From: Pseudomonadota bacterium
Lineage (GTDB): Bacteria > Pseudomonadota > Gammaproteobacteria > Burkholderiales > Rhodocyclaceae
DNA length: 64,000 nucleotides
Assembly (NCBI GenBank): GCA_029776255.1
Contig: JAKOTN010000097.1
Location: forward strand, 34,523 to 98,522
Reading direction: 5' to 3'
Part shown: positions 8,944 through 18,221 of the stretch, piece after piece
Position numbering within the stretch: the stretch's first letter is position 1
Layout: each line of letters opens with the position of its first letter
Notes under the pieces: model-generated
What the model saw: only the letters and a program-made list of their open reading frames with translations
Databases searched by the model: none
Told to the model about the DNA's origin: nothing
Translations under genes and position numbers: made by a program

Positions 8944-10695
8944 ATGGCGAAAACGACGATGAAACGATTGGTGATGGTTGTTATTTCTTGCCTGTTATCG
9001 CTCAACGCGGAGGCCACGTTCGACGCCGCGATAGCCGCGGCGATTCGGCAGGCGCAAGCGGAGCGCGATAACCCGCAGGCCGACAGTCTGGGGCCCAGTA
9101 TCTGGCAAGCGGCCGATCGCGGTGATCGTGCCGCCATCGACCGCTTTCTGGCGGAGGGCGTCAACGTCGACGCCAAATTTCCCGGCGGCACGGCGCGGCA
9201 GGCGGTTCCCGGGGGAACGCCGCTGCTTTTCGCCTTGAGAAGAAAGCGGCTGGCCACCGTGGAATTTCTCCTTGACCGGGGTGCCGACCCCAACGGCGCG
9301 ACAAGCGACGGTTATTCGGCGTTGCATTATGCGTTTTGGGCCGGCCTTGCCGAGGACAAAAGCAGTTCAGACTACGACGGGCGTTTTTTGCGCGTGTTGC
9401 TAGACCGCGGCGCGGCCATCGATGCCCGCGTTCCCCATCGCGACAGCGTGCTGATGCTGATCAGCGGCCATTCCCCGGCGCAGCCAGAAGCACTGCGAAC
9501 GCTTCTTGCCTATCGTCCCGATGTTAACCGGCGTCAACCACCGAACTGCGAGACCGCTTTTTATCGCTTGGTATCGGAAACGCGCGGTCTGCCAGTGGCC
9601 AAAGAGCAGGCGTTGAAACTGTTGCTGACTGCCGGTGCGAATCCAAATGCCAATCTGGCCGGCAGTGGCTACCACGGGGTCGGTGGCGGCAGGGACGGTT
9701 GGTCCTACGCGCACTACCGGACGCCCTTGCTCCGTGCCGCCAATTTTCACGGTTACGCCGATGTCGGCACGACCGGCTACCAAACCGATCTTGCGGCCAA
9801 TGCCGAACTGGTTCGCTTCTTGCTGGACAACGGTGCCAATCCACGGTGGGGTGGCATCGGCGGACCGCACGACATCGACCGGGAGTGCCCGGATATCCCC
9901 GATGGACAGCCGGGAAGTTCCGGAACCGCCGCGCCGGAGTGGGTCGGCTTTCCTTTCACGCAGGCCAATCCCGCGCTGAGCGAATTGTTAGGCCGGACGG
10001 CGATTCATCGGGAAACATTCGACCGCGTTGTGGCGGCCGCACAGCCGATCCAGCCCGGTGAAATCGGTTTTCCGGCCGTACACGACATGTTGTCTTCCTA
10101 TCACCACCTGAAATATTACTTGAGTCGCGACAAGGATTCGCTGGCGGACGCGGAACGCTATCGCGCCACGGTGGCCCGCAAGGAAAATCTGGAACATGGC
10201 ATGCGGAGCGTGTTGCGCCTGGGTGGGCGTGTCAACCCCGCCTTCGTCCGCTTGTCGACTGAAACGGGCTGGCGCGATCTGTGGGAAACCGGTTTTTCTC
10301 CCGCCTTTGGTGGCGTGAGGCATCTGCCGCTTTACGAGCACGAAATGCCCGACGATCTCTACCGCGAATTCCTTGAAGCAGGCGCCAGTCCGGCGATCCG
10401 GCGTGACGAGGGCGGAATTTCCGGTGCCGATGTGTCGGTGATTCAATTCCTGATCCGCCGCAACGCGGCCAGCAAGCTGTCGCTGATCGGCGACCACCTC
10501 GGCCTGCTCGAACGTCTGCCGACCTGGTGCCGCCGGACGGCAAAGGGGATCGCCGAGGAACTTGCCGCGCGATCGACGGCCAAGTCCGCCGACGCCTCGT
10601 TCGGCGAGACTGACCGGGAGGCGGGGAAAATACTACGGACTCTACTGCGCAGTTCGGGGTGCAGGGATGTGATTGGAAACGTTCGTTTGCCATGA
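8944..10695 (+). CDS. Secreted ankyrin-repeat protein
   Basis: Signal peptide; ankyrin units GTPLLFALRRKRLATVEFLLDRGADPNGATSDGYSALHYAFWAGL..., LLLTAGANPNANL... Confidence 0.8.
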   Translation: MAKTTMKRLVMVVISCLLSLNAEATFDAAIAAAIRQAQAERDNPQADSLGPSIWQAADRGDRAAIDRFLAEGVNVDAKFPGGTARQAVPGGTPLLFALRRKRLATVEFLLDRGADPNGATSDGYSALHYAFWAGLAEDKSSSDYDGRFLRVLLDRGAAIDARVPHRDSVLMLISGHSPAQPEALRTLLAYRPDVNRRQPPNCETAFYRLVSETRGLPVAKEQALKLLLTAGANPNANLAGSGYHGVGGGRDGWSYAHYRTPLLRAANFHGYADVGTTGYQTDLAANAELVRFLLDNGANPRWGGIGGPHDIDRECPDIPDGQPGSSGTAAPEWVGFPFTQANPALSELLGRTAIHRETFDRVVAAAQPIQPGEIGFPAVHDMLSSYHHLKYYLSRDKDSLADAERYRATVARKENLEHGMRSVLRLGGRVNPAFVRLSTETGWRDLWETGFSPAFGGVRHLPLYEHEMPDDLYREFLEAGASPAIRRDEGGISGADVSVIQFLIRRNAASKLSLIGDHLGLLERLPTWCRRTAKGIAEELAARSTAKSADASFGETDREAGKILRTLLRSSGCRDVIGNVRLP

Positions 10696-10716
10696 GTATC
10701 TGATTTGTATTAGTAT
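10687..10716 (+). promoter_or_regulatory. Candidate sigma70-type promoter (TTGCCA-N18-TAGTAT) for rtcB-prfH
   Basis: Read by eye; overlaps the end of the ankyrin gene; would give a ~170-nt leader before rtcB. Confidence 0.35.
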
Positions 10717-10759
10717 CCGTGCTCTTTTTCCACACTCGACTTGCAAGGGAGGTCGCACC

Positions 10760-10801
10760 ATGTTTCGCCATAGCACCCTTTGCAGGTCCCGCCTGGCTTA
10801 A
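10760..10801 (+). CDS. Putative 13-aa leader peptide MFRHSTLCRSRLA*
   Basis: ATG...TAA with strong SD AAGGGAGG 7 nt upstream; immediately precedes terminator-like hairpin and rtcB. Confidence 0.4.
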   Translation: MFRHSTLCRSRLA

Positions 10802-10810
10802 ATTCTCGGC

Positions 10811-10839
10811 GCCGCCCATGTGGTGGCGGCCTCTTTTTT
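10811..10839 (+). terminator. Intrinsic terminator/attenuator hairpin GCCGCC-N8-GGCGGC followed by CTCTTTTTT
   Basis: GC stem and T6 tract, 55 nt upstream of the rtcB start. Confidence 0.6.
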
Positions 10840-10893
10840 CGCCCCGGCTTCGGCCTGCCAATTCATTTTTTCCATTTTTTCATGGATTGGTAC

Positions 10894-12033
10894 ATGGGCA
10901 ATTCCATTCGGCATCTGACCGACGGCGTTTTCTTGATCGCCTCGGCACAAACTTGGATCGAAGGTCACGCGATCCAGCAATTACAAATTTCGGCACGACT
11001 CGAGGGGATGCGCTTGGTGGTCGGCATGCCCGACCTGCATCCCGGACGGGTTTATCCAGTGGGAGCGGCGTTTTTTTCCGTTGGCCGTTTCTACCCGGCG
11101 TTGGTCGGCAACGACATTGGTTGCGGCATGAGCCTATGGCGTACCACACTGGCGGGCCGCGGACTTTCAGCGGACAGGCTCGAGAAGCGTCTGGGCATGA
11201 TCGATGGTCCGTTACCGAGCGATCTTCGTACTTACATGGCCGGCGACGATCTCCCCGACACCGGTTTCGAGTCGTCGCTGGGGACGATTGGCGGCGGAAA
11301 TCATTTCGCTGAGTTGCAGCGAGTCGACGAAATTTACGAGCACGACACGCTGGCCGCCTTGGCGGTCGATCGGGAGCATTTGCTGCTGCTGGTGCATAGT
11401 GGCTCACGTGGCTTGGGGCAGCGGATTCTGACGGCACATGTCGAGCGTTATCGGCATGGTGGCCTCGTCGACGGCACGCTGGCCGGCGACGATTATCTTG
11501 AGCAACACGCATTGGCATTGCGTTTCGCTCACGTAAATCGCCGCTTGATCGCCTGGCGCATGCTCGAGAAATTGCGGGGCGACGGCGCGCCAATCGTCGA
11601 TCTCGATCACAATCTGTTGACCCCTGCCGAGATCAATGGTGAAAAGGGCTGGCTACACCGCAAGGGAGCAACGCCCACCGACGCCGGTTTACTCGTCGTT
11701 CCAGGTTCGCGCGGCGATTACAGCTATTTGGTCGAGCCTGTCGCCGACGCGGTCAGTCTCTACTCCGTGGCGCATGGTGCCGGGCGCAAGTGGATGCGTA
11801 GCGACTGCCGGGCGCGTTTGTCGGCTCGTTATGATTCGAGGCAACTGGCGCGTACCGCACTTGGTAGCCGTGTGGTGTGCAACGACAGGCGCCTACTGTT
11901 CGAAGAAGCTCCAGAGGCCTATAAACCGATCAGCAGTGTGATCGGTTCCTTGCGGGACGCGGGACTGGTTCGTCCGGTGGCGCGCTTGCGGCCGGTGCTG
12001 ACCTATAAAACGTGCGGCGAGGTGTGGCAATGA
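10894..12033 (+). CDS. rtcB: RNA ligase RtcB family protein (RtcB2 type)
   Basis: GMPDLHPGRVYPVGAAFFS, VGNDIGCGMSL, GTIGGGNHFAELQ, HSGSRGLG; coupled by ATGA overlap to prfH. Confidence 0.92.
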   Translation: MGNSIRHLTDGVFLIASAQTWIEGHAIQQLQISARLEGMRLVVGMPDLHPGRVYPVGAAFFSVGRFYPALVGNDIGCGMSLWRTTLAGRGLSADRLEKRLGMIDGPLPSDLRTYMAGDDLPDTGFESSLGTIGGGNHFAELQRVDEIYEHDTLAALAVDREHLLLLVHSGSRGLGQRILTAHVERYRHGGLVDGTLAGDDYLEQHALALRFAHVNRRLIAWRMLEKLRGDGAPIVDLDHNLLTPAEINGEKGWLHRKGATPTDAGLLVVPGSRGDYSYLVEPVADAVSLYSVAHGAGRKWMRSDCRARLSARYDSRQLARTALGSRVVCNDRRLLFEEAPEAYKPISSVIGSLRDAGLVRPVARLRPVLTYKTCGEVWQ

Positions 12034-12647
12034 TTTTATTGCAAATTTCAGCCGCAAGCGGTCCCCGGGAATGTGCGCTGGCGGTCGCCAAGACGCTTGG
12101 CCGTTTGTTGTACGAGGCCCGAACGTGCGCGGTCAACGTCGACGTGGTCGAACTTGTGCCGGGCGATGTCGGAGGAACGTTCCTTTCGGCATTGTTGACG
12201 CTCGATGGCGAGGCTGCGCCAAAGCTTGCTCGTCGATGGTGCGGGACCGTGCGGTGGATTTGCGCCAGTCCTTTTCGACCGCATCACGGTCGAAAAAACT
12301 GGTTTGTCGGTATCGCCGCTCATGCCGAGCCACCGCCAGCTGAAATGAGTGAAGTCCGCTTCGAAGCCTGTCGTGCCTCGGGGCCGGGCGGACAGCACGT
12401 TAACAAAACGGATTCGGCCATACGTGCCACACACCTTGCGACCGGTATCAGTGTCAAGGTGCAGGCACAACGCAGTCAGCACGCCAACAAGCGCTTGGCA
12501 ATGCTGCTGATCGAACAAAAGCTTGCCGAAACCGCGTCGCAAGCGGCGGAAGTACAGCGCGCGGTGCGGCGGCAGTTTCATCGCGATGTTGAGCGTGGTA
12601 ACGCGGGCCGGGTATTTCGAGGCGAGAATTTCGAACCCGTGCGGTAG
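12030..12647 (+). CDS. prfH: Peptide chain release factor homologue PrfH
   Basis: GGQ motif in RASGPGGQHVNKTDSAIRATHLATGISVKVQAQRSQHANKRLAM; ~205 aa; directly follows rtcB. Confidence 0.92.
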   Translation: MILLQISAASGPRECALAVAKTLGRLLYEARTCAVNVDVVELVPGDVGGTFLSALLTLDGEAAPKLARRWCGTVRWICASPFRPHHGRKNWFVGIAAHAEPPPAEMSEVRFEACRASGPGGQHVNKTDSAIRATHLATGISVKVQAQRSQHANKRLAMLLIEQKLAETASQAAEVQRAVRRQFHRDVERGNAGRVFRGENFEPVR

Positions 12648-12901
12648 TTTCATGGCAACGCCCAACGGTGGTGACAAGAGGCGTTAGGCGAAAATGCGCG
12701 GGTTTTCTAACGACGACGCGTATTCCGTAGGCATGGGCGCTTCCGCGCGGCCTTCTGTAATCGCATTGCTTGGAAATTTGGTTGATGGGGCGTTATTGAA
12801 AAAATCACCCAACCGTATCGGCAGGGCCGTGCGCTCGCCGACGAAAGACGGTTTTGGTGGGTGTTGACTGGCTGGGGCGTTTATTGACGGCTTCAGGCCA
12901 G

Positions 12902-13075
12902 TCACTTCCGGGTGCGCTGTTCTAGCAATTTGATTTCTTTCTTGTATTTCAGAATTTCCGCGTGAATTTTGCTTTGTTCGGCCATCGGGAGTATCGCCGT
13001 GTTCATCAGCTTGTCTTCAAGCTTTTGAATGCTGCTGACAAGATGTTTTATCTGTTCGTAGGGGGTCATGAACAT
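12902..13075 (-). CDS. Small hypothetical coiled-coil-like protein (57 aa)
   Basis: Manual translation MFMTPYEQIKHLVSSIQKLEDKLMNTAILPMAEQSKIHAEILKYKKEIKLLEQRTRK*; below the size cutoff of the ORF track. Confidence 0.4.
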   Translation of the reverse strand: MFMTPYEQIKHLVSSIQKLEDKLMNTAILPMAEQSKIHAEILKYKKEIKLLEQRTRK

Positions 13076-13381
13076 CGTGATCTCGCCTGTAAGGGTAAAT
13101 CGTACGGTAACTTCCGCAAATCCGATGATGCCTTGGTGAAGCCTCGTTGTCTATGAAATTTGATTTTTCCGATGACGGCGTTCAGGCGGGCGTCCGCGAG
13201 GAGGAAGGTCGCATTCCTGCTAAATAAGCAGTGCTCGGGAGACGGCTTGATGCCAAAACGTATCGACCGCGGCGAACCGGATGGTTGCGGTCGAGCCGCC
13301 TCGAGGTGTGTCGGGCTGGCGGCAACGACTTCAATTCTTGCGTGGTCAACGAGGAGGCTACCGACCAACGGCGTTGGCACG

Positions 13382-14065
13382 CTAGACGAGTTTCACGCGT
13401 ATCTCGCCGACGCCGCTTATCCCGGCGGTCAACACGTCGCCGCGGACGACCGTCGACACGCCCGCCGGGGTGCCGGTGAAAATCAGATCGCCGGGCGCCA
13501 GGGTGAGATAGGTCGAGAGATTGGCGATGACCTCGGCGACTTTCCACGACATTTGTTCAAGATCGCCATGCTGACGCGGCTCGCCGTTGACCTGCAACCA
13601 GATCGCTCCACGCCGGGGATGTCCGATGGCCGTTGCCGGCTGTAGATCGGCGATGGGCGCACTGTGATCGAATCCCTTGCCCATGTCCCAGGGGTGTCCC
13701 TTGTCCTTGGCCCGGAGTTGCAGATCGCGCCGGGTCAGATCCAGTCCGACGGCGTAGCCGAAGACACCGGCAAGCGCATCTTCCGGTCGAATGTTGGCGC
13801 CGCCCCGGCTCAGGGCGATGACCAACTCCACCTCGTGTTGCAGGTTGCCGGTGGCCGGCGGGTAGGGAACATTGCCGCCGCCCGGGACCAGCGCGTCTGC
13901 GGGTTTGCTGAAGAAAAACGGCGGCTCGCGCGTGTCGGCGCCCATTTCCGCCGCGTGATCGGCGTAGTTGCGGCCGACGCAGTAGACGCGGCGAACCGGG
14001 AAAATGGCATCGCTGCCGGCGACCGGAATGCCAACCGGCGCGGCTGGCGGAAAGACATATGGCAT
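13382..14065 (-). CDS. Fumarylacetoacetate hydrolase family protein
   Basis: VYCVGRNYADHAAEMG...PPFFFSKPADALV...HEVELVIALSRGG...GDLIFTGTPAGVSTV. Confidence 0.92.
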   Translation of the reverse strand: MPYVFPPAAPVGIPVAGSDAIFPVRRVYCVGRNYADHAAEMGADTREPPFFFSKPADALVPGGGNVPYPPATGNLQHEVELVIALSRGGANIRPEDALAGVFGYAVGLDLTRRDLQLRAKDKGHPWDMGKGFDHSAPIADLQPATAIGHPRRGAIWLQVNGEPRQHGDLEQMSWKVAEVIANLSTYLTLAPGDLIFTGTPAGVSTVVRGDVLTAGISGVGEIRVKLV

Positions 14066-14083
14066 GATCGTTCCTCAAAAAAG

Positions 14084-14830
14084 TCAAACAGGATTGTCGA
14101 TATCGACGAATTGGCAGTCAAGGCCGAAGCGCTCGGCCACATGCGCCGCGAGTGCCTGCACGCCGTAACGTTCGCTGGCGTGATGGCCGGCGGCGAGGTA
14201 GGCCACACCGGATTCCCTGGCCAGATGCACCGTCTGTTCGGAGATTTCGCCGCTCAGATAAAGATCGGCGCCCAAGGCGATTGCCTGTTCGAACAAACCT
14301 TGCGCGCCGCCGGAGCACCACGCCACGCGCTCGATGCGGCGATGTTCCGGGCCGATCAGCAAGGGTTGGCGCCCGAGCCCCCGCGCCACTTGGCCGGCAA
14401 TCGTCGCGGCGCTGGCGGCCTGCGCGGGGCGCCCGAGCCAACCGACATCCTGTTCGCCAAAGCGTCGATCGACCAGCCAGCCAAACCGTTGAGCAAGTTG
14501 TGCATTGTTGCCGAACTCGGGGTGTCCATCCAGCGGCAGATGATAGGCGATGAGGTTGATGTCGTGTTTGAGCAGCGTTTGCAGACGCTTTTTTCGGATG
14601 CCGGTGACTCGGCCGTCCTCGCCGCGCCAGAACCAACCGTGATGGACGAGAACGGCATCGGCGCTCCGTTCCGCCGCCGCTTCCAGCAGGGCTTGGCTGG
14701 CGGTGACGCCTGCCACCAGGCGCCGGATTTCTGGCCGTCCTTCCACTTGCAGGCCGTTTGGGCAATAATCCCTGTAGTGCCCGGCCTCCAGCAGCGTGTC
14801 CAGGTAGTGTATCAATTCTTCACGTTTCAT
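14084..14830 (-). CDS. Nif3-like dinuclear metal center hexameric protein (YbgI)
   Basis: DYCPNGLQVEGRPEIRRLVAGVTAS...VHHGWFWRGE...AYHLPLDGHPEFGNN. Confidence 0.92.
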   Translation of the reverse strand: MKREELIHYLDTLLEAGHYRDYCPNGLQVEGRPEIRRLVAGVTASQALLEAAAERSADAVLVHHGWFWRGEDGRVTGIRKKRLQTLLKHDINLIAYHLPLDGHPEFGNNAQLAQRFGWLVDRRFGEQDVGWLGRPAQAASAATIAGQVARGLGRQPLLIGPEHRRIERVAWCSGGAQGLFEQAIALGADLYLSGEISEQTVHLARESGVAYLAAGHHASERYGVQALAAHVAERFGLDCQFVDIDNPV

Positions 14831-14854
14831 TTACTGGCTCCAAAATAGTGCTCC

Positions 14855-16033
14855 ATGCGTAGGCTCTGGCTGATTTTTGCACAAACGGTAACCGTTGCTC
14901 TCGCCATTTTCTTCGTCGTGATGACGCTCAAGCCGGAATGGCTTGGCAAAGGGCCGGCCACTGCCACGGTCGTCACCGTCGAGGAGGCCGAGCCTGCCAA
15001 TTTACCGTCGTCGCCCGGCAAATTGGCCTCTTTTCGCGATGCCGCGCGAAACGCCTTGCCATCGGTGGTGCATATCTTCACATCGCAAAAGATGAAGGCG
15101 CGGCGGCACCCGATGCTGGACGATCCGATCCTGCGCCATTTCTTTGGCGATGGCGTCGAGGGCGACGCTCCGGCCACGTCTGGGTTGGGTTCCGGTGTGA
15201 TTGTCAGCACGAAGGGCTATGTTCTCACCAATTTTCACGTTGTCGAAGCCGCCGATCAGATTGAAATCGCGCTGAGCGACGGCCGGAACCTGAGTGCTCG
15301 CCTGGTTGGCAGCGATCCCGAGTCCGATCTGGCGGTGTTGCAGATTACTCAGCCCAATGGCAAGGAATTGAACTTGCCGGCCATCACGCTGGGGAAAATG
15401 GAGCATGTCGCCGTGGGCGATATCGCGCTGGCGATAGGTAATCCTTTCGGTGTCGGTCAGACGGTGACCATGGGAATTATTTCGGCGCTGGGCCGTTCCC
15501 ACCTTGGAATCAATACCTTTGAAAATTTCATTCAAACCGATGCAGCGATCAACCCCGGAAATTCGGGCGGTGCGTTGGTGGATAGTCAGGGCAATCTAAT
15601 CGGTATCAATTCGGCGATATATTCACGATCCGGCGGCTCCTTGGGTATCGGTTTCGCCATCCCGATCTCGATCGCCAAGAACGTGATGGAGCAGATCATC
15701 CAGAATGGCTCGGTGACGCGTGGCTGGATCGGCGTGGAGGCACAGGAAATCACGTCCGATTTGGCCGAATCCTTCGGCCTGCCGGATGCAAGCGGGGCGT
15801 TGATTGCTGGCGTGCAGCGCGGAAGCCCGGCGGATACCGCCGGAATCAAGCCCGGCGACATACTTCTTGCCGTCAATAATCGCGAGGTGAAGGATCCACA
15901 GACGATGCTCGATTTGATCGCCGGTCAAAAACCGGGCGATACGGTTGATTTCAAGTTAAGGCGACAGAACAATATACTCAATACTGCGGTGAAAATCGGT
16001 AAACGAGCACCACAAGCGCGTCCTCGCGAATAA
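14855..16033 (+). CDS. DegS/DegQ-type periplasmic serine protease with one PDZ domain
   Basis: TSGLGSGVIVSTKGYVLTNFHVV, NPGNSGGALVDSQGNLIGIN, C-terminal PDZ. Confidence 0.92.
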   Translation: MRRLWLIFAQTVTVALAIFFVVMTLKPEWLGKGPATATVVTVEEAEPANLPSSPGKLASFRDAARNALPSVVHIFTSQKMKARRHPMLDDPILRHFFGDGVEGDAPATSGLGSGVIVSTKGYVLTNFHVVEAADQIEIALSDGRNLSARLVGSDPESDLAVLQITQPNGKELNLPAITLGKMEHVAVGDIALAIGNPFGVGQTVTMGIISALGRSHLGINTFENFIQTDAAINPGNSGGALVDSQGNLIGINSAIYSRSGGSLGIGFAIPISIAKNVMEQIIQNGSVTRGWIGVEAQEITSDLAESFGLPDASGALIAGVQRGSPADTAGIKPGDILLAVNNREVKDPQTMLDLIAGQKPGDTVDFKLRRQNNILNTAVKIGKRAPQARPRE

Positions 16034-16052
16034 CGCCCGACGGAGTCGAAAC

Positions 16053-16859
16053 ATGTGCCAGTTGCTCGGGATGAACTGCAACGTACCGACCGACATCTGT
16101 TTTTCGTTCGCCGGATTTCAGGCGCGCGGCGGCGCAACGGATGTGCACGGGGACGGTTGGGGAATTGCTTTTTTCGAAGGCCGGGGCACGCGGGTGTTTC
16201 TGGACCCAAAGCCGTCGAGCGTTTCGCCGGTGGCGGAACTGGTGCGCGGCTACCCGATTCATTCCAAAAATGTCATCGCGCATATTCGCAAGGCCACGCA
16301 AGGCGTGATCGCGCTTGAAAACACGCATCCGTTCATGCGCGAACTGTGGGGACGCTACTGGATTTTCGCGCACAACGGCAATCTGCCCGATTTCTCGCCG
16401 CTGCTCGACGGTAGTTTCACGCCTGTGGGCGAGACCGACAGTGAGCGCGTCTTTTGCTGGTTGTTGCAGAATATTCGCCAGCGTTTTGACGGGCGGGTAC
16501 CGAATCGATCGATGCTTTTTGACGTTTTGCACGAATTAACACTGGATCTGAGCGCGCGCGGCTCCTGCAACTATCTGTTGTCGAATGGCGACTGCCTATT
16601 CGCGCATTGCTCAACCCAATTGAGCTACATCGTGCGTCAGGCGCCATTCGCGGTGGCGCATTTGTGCGACCAGGATTTGACGATCGATTTCAGCGATGTC
16701 ACCACGCCGGATGATCGCGTCGCGGTGATTGCCACCGTTCCGCTGACCGACAACGAGGAGTGGTTACCGATGCCGGTTGGCAGTCTGTGGTTGTTCGCGG
16801 AGGGCGCACCGGTCGCGCACCGCCACACCGGCAGGCAAGCGGAGAATATTCCGGGCTGA
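16053..16859 (+). CDS. Class II glutamine amidotransferase (YafJ-like)
   Basis: MCQLLGMNCNVPTDICFSF...DGWGIAFFEG...AHIRKATQG..HPF. Confidence 0.9.
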   Translation: MCQLLGMNCNVPTDICFSFAGFQARGGATDVHGDGWGIAFFEGRGTRVFLDPKPSSVSPVAELVRGYPIHSKNVIAHIRKATQGVIALENTHPFMRELWGRYWIFAHNGNLPDFSPLLDGSFTPVGETDSERVFCWLLQNIRQRFDGRVPNRSMLFDVLHELTLDLSARGSCNYLLSNGDCLFAHCSTQLSYIVRQAPFAVAHLCDQDLTIDFSDVTTPDDRVAVIATVPLTDNEEWLPMPVGSLWLFAEGAPVAHRHTGRQAENIPG

Positions 16860-16889
16860 CAAGGCGCGCGGGCGGCGCGGCGGGCGTGT

Positions 16890-17735
16890 TTAGGGTTTTG
16901 GCGCCTGATCGTCGGATGCGGTTCTGGATCGGCCGAGATCGGCGATGGCTTTGTCGGCCTCCTCGGACGACAGCGGCGACCAGTCGGACGCGGCTTCGGC
17001 GGCCGGTATTTCACGCGTGCGCCGCCGAACGAAACGGGCCATGAATAAACCCAATTCGAAAAGCAGGCACAGCGGGATGGCCATCATCAGTTGCGACACC
17101 ACGTCGGGCGGTGTGAAGATGGCACCGACGACAAAGGCGCCGACGATGACGTAAGGGCGCCACTCCTTGAGCTTGTCAATTTCGACAATGCCTACCTGAA
17201 CCAACACGATCACTAGGACCGGCACCTCGAACGTCACGCCGAAGGCTATAAAAGTCGTCATCACGAAAGACAGGTATTTCTCGATATCGGTCATCCAGGC
17301 CACGCCGGTAGGCGCGACATGCGCCATGAAACCGAAAATCGTTGGGAAAACAAGAAAATAGGCAAAAGCCATTCCAATGAAGAAAAGCAGCACGCTGGCG
17401 GCGACCATTGGTAGTGCCAGGCGTTTTTCGTGTGCATAAAGGCCGGGCGCGACGAAAGCCCATACCTGGAACAGGACATAAGGCAAAGCGATCAGAAACG
17501 CAACCATCAACGCCACTTTCATCGGCACCAGAAACACCCCGACCACGTCGGTGGCGATCATCTGCCCGCCTTGTGGCAAGGTGGCCAGCAGGGGTTGCGC
17601 CAGTAGCGCATACAGTTCTTTCGCCCATGGAAACAGGCAAATGAAAACAATACCGACCGAAAGCAGGCAGCGTATCAGGCGCGTGCGCAGTTCGACGAGA
17701 TGAGACAGAAAGGACTCTTCTGGGGGTGTCATCAA
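16890..17735 (-). CDS. tatC: Sec-independent protein translocase TatC
   Basis: SFLSHLVELRTRLIRCLLSVG...; operon with tatB and tatA. Confidence 0.95.
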   Translation of the reverse strand: MMTPPEESFLSHLVELRTRLIRCLLSVGIVFICLFPWAKELYALLAQPLLATLPQGGQMIATDVVGVFLVPMKVALMVAFLIALPYVLFQVWAFVAPGLYAHEKRLALPMVAASVLLFFIGMAFAYFLVFPTIFGFMAHVAPTGVAWMTDIEKYLSFVMTTFIAFGVTFEVPVLVIVLVQVGIVEIDKLKEWRPYVIVGAFVVGAIFTPPDVVSQLMMAIPLCLLFELGLFMARFVRRRTREIPAAEAASDWSPLSSEEADKAIADLGRSRTASDDQAPKP

Positions 17736-17739
17736 CGCA

Positions 17740-18120
17740 TCAAGCCTGTCGGTTGGGGGATTCGGCAGTTCCTGTCGAAACGGCTGATGGCGATGGCGGG
17801 CTTTCGGGCCCGCGCGGTGTATCCGGAATGGCTTTAACCGTCTGTAGGGTCTGTTCTATTGCGTGTTGCGCGGATTGCACCTCGTTGGTCAGCGTCAGTT
17901 GAACGTTGCGGGCGGATTCTTCAATCTCCGCCTGGAGTTTTCGCAGCTCATCAAGCTGGATTTCACGGTTGATGTCCGATTTGACATCGCTGACGTAGCG
18001 TTGCAGACGGCCCAACAAATGCCCGGTCGTCCGCGCGACTTTAGGCAGTCGCTCGGGACCGATCACCACCAAGGCAACGACGGCGATTACGAGCATCTCC
18101 GAAAATCCGATATCAAACAT
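17740..18120 (-). CDS. tatB: Sec-independent protein translocase TatB
   Basis: MFDIGFSEMLVIAVVALVVIGPERLPKVART. Confidence 0.95.
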   Translation of the reverse strand: MFDIGFSEMLVIAVVALVVIGPERLPKVARTTGHLLGRLQRYVSDVKSDINREIQLDELRKLQAEIEESARNVQLTLTNEVQSAQHAIEQTLQTVKAIPDTPRGPESPPSPSAVSTGTAESPNRQA

Positions 18121-18221
18121 TGGCGACCGCAGGGCAAAGAAATGGTGGAAAGGGCGAGTTCACCTGGCCGGAAAGGCGGCGCAATAAGATCGAGCGCTTT
18201 TCATTGCCGAAATCGTCAGGA

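Noticed and set aside
12684-12905. 73-aa minus ORF
   Set aside because: Composition not protein-like and overlaps an equally plausible plus-strand ORF; insufficient support.
13664-14848. 394-aa plus-strand ORF
   Set aside because: Antisense to the Nif3-like and FAH genes, which have clear family motifs.
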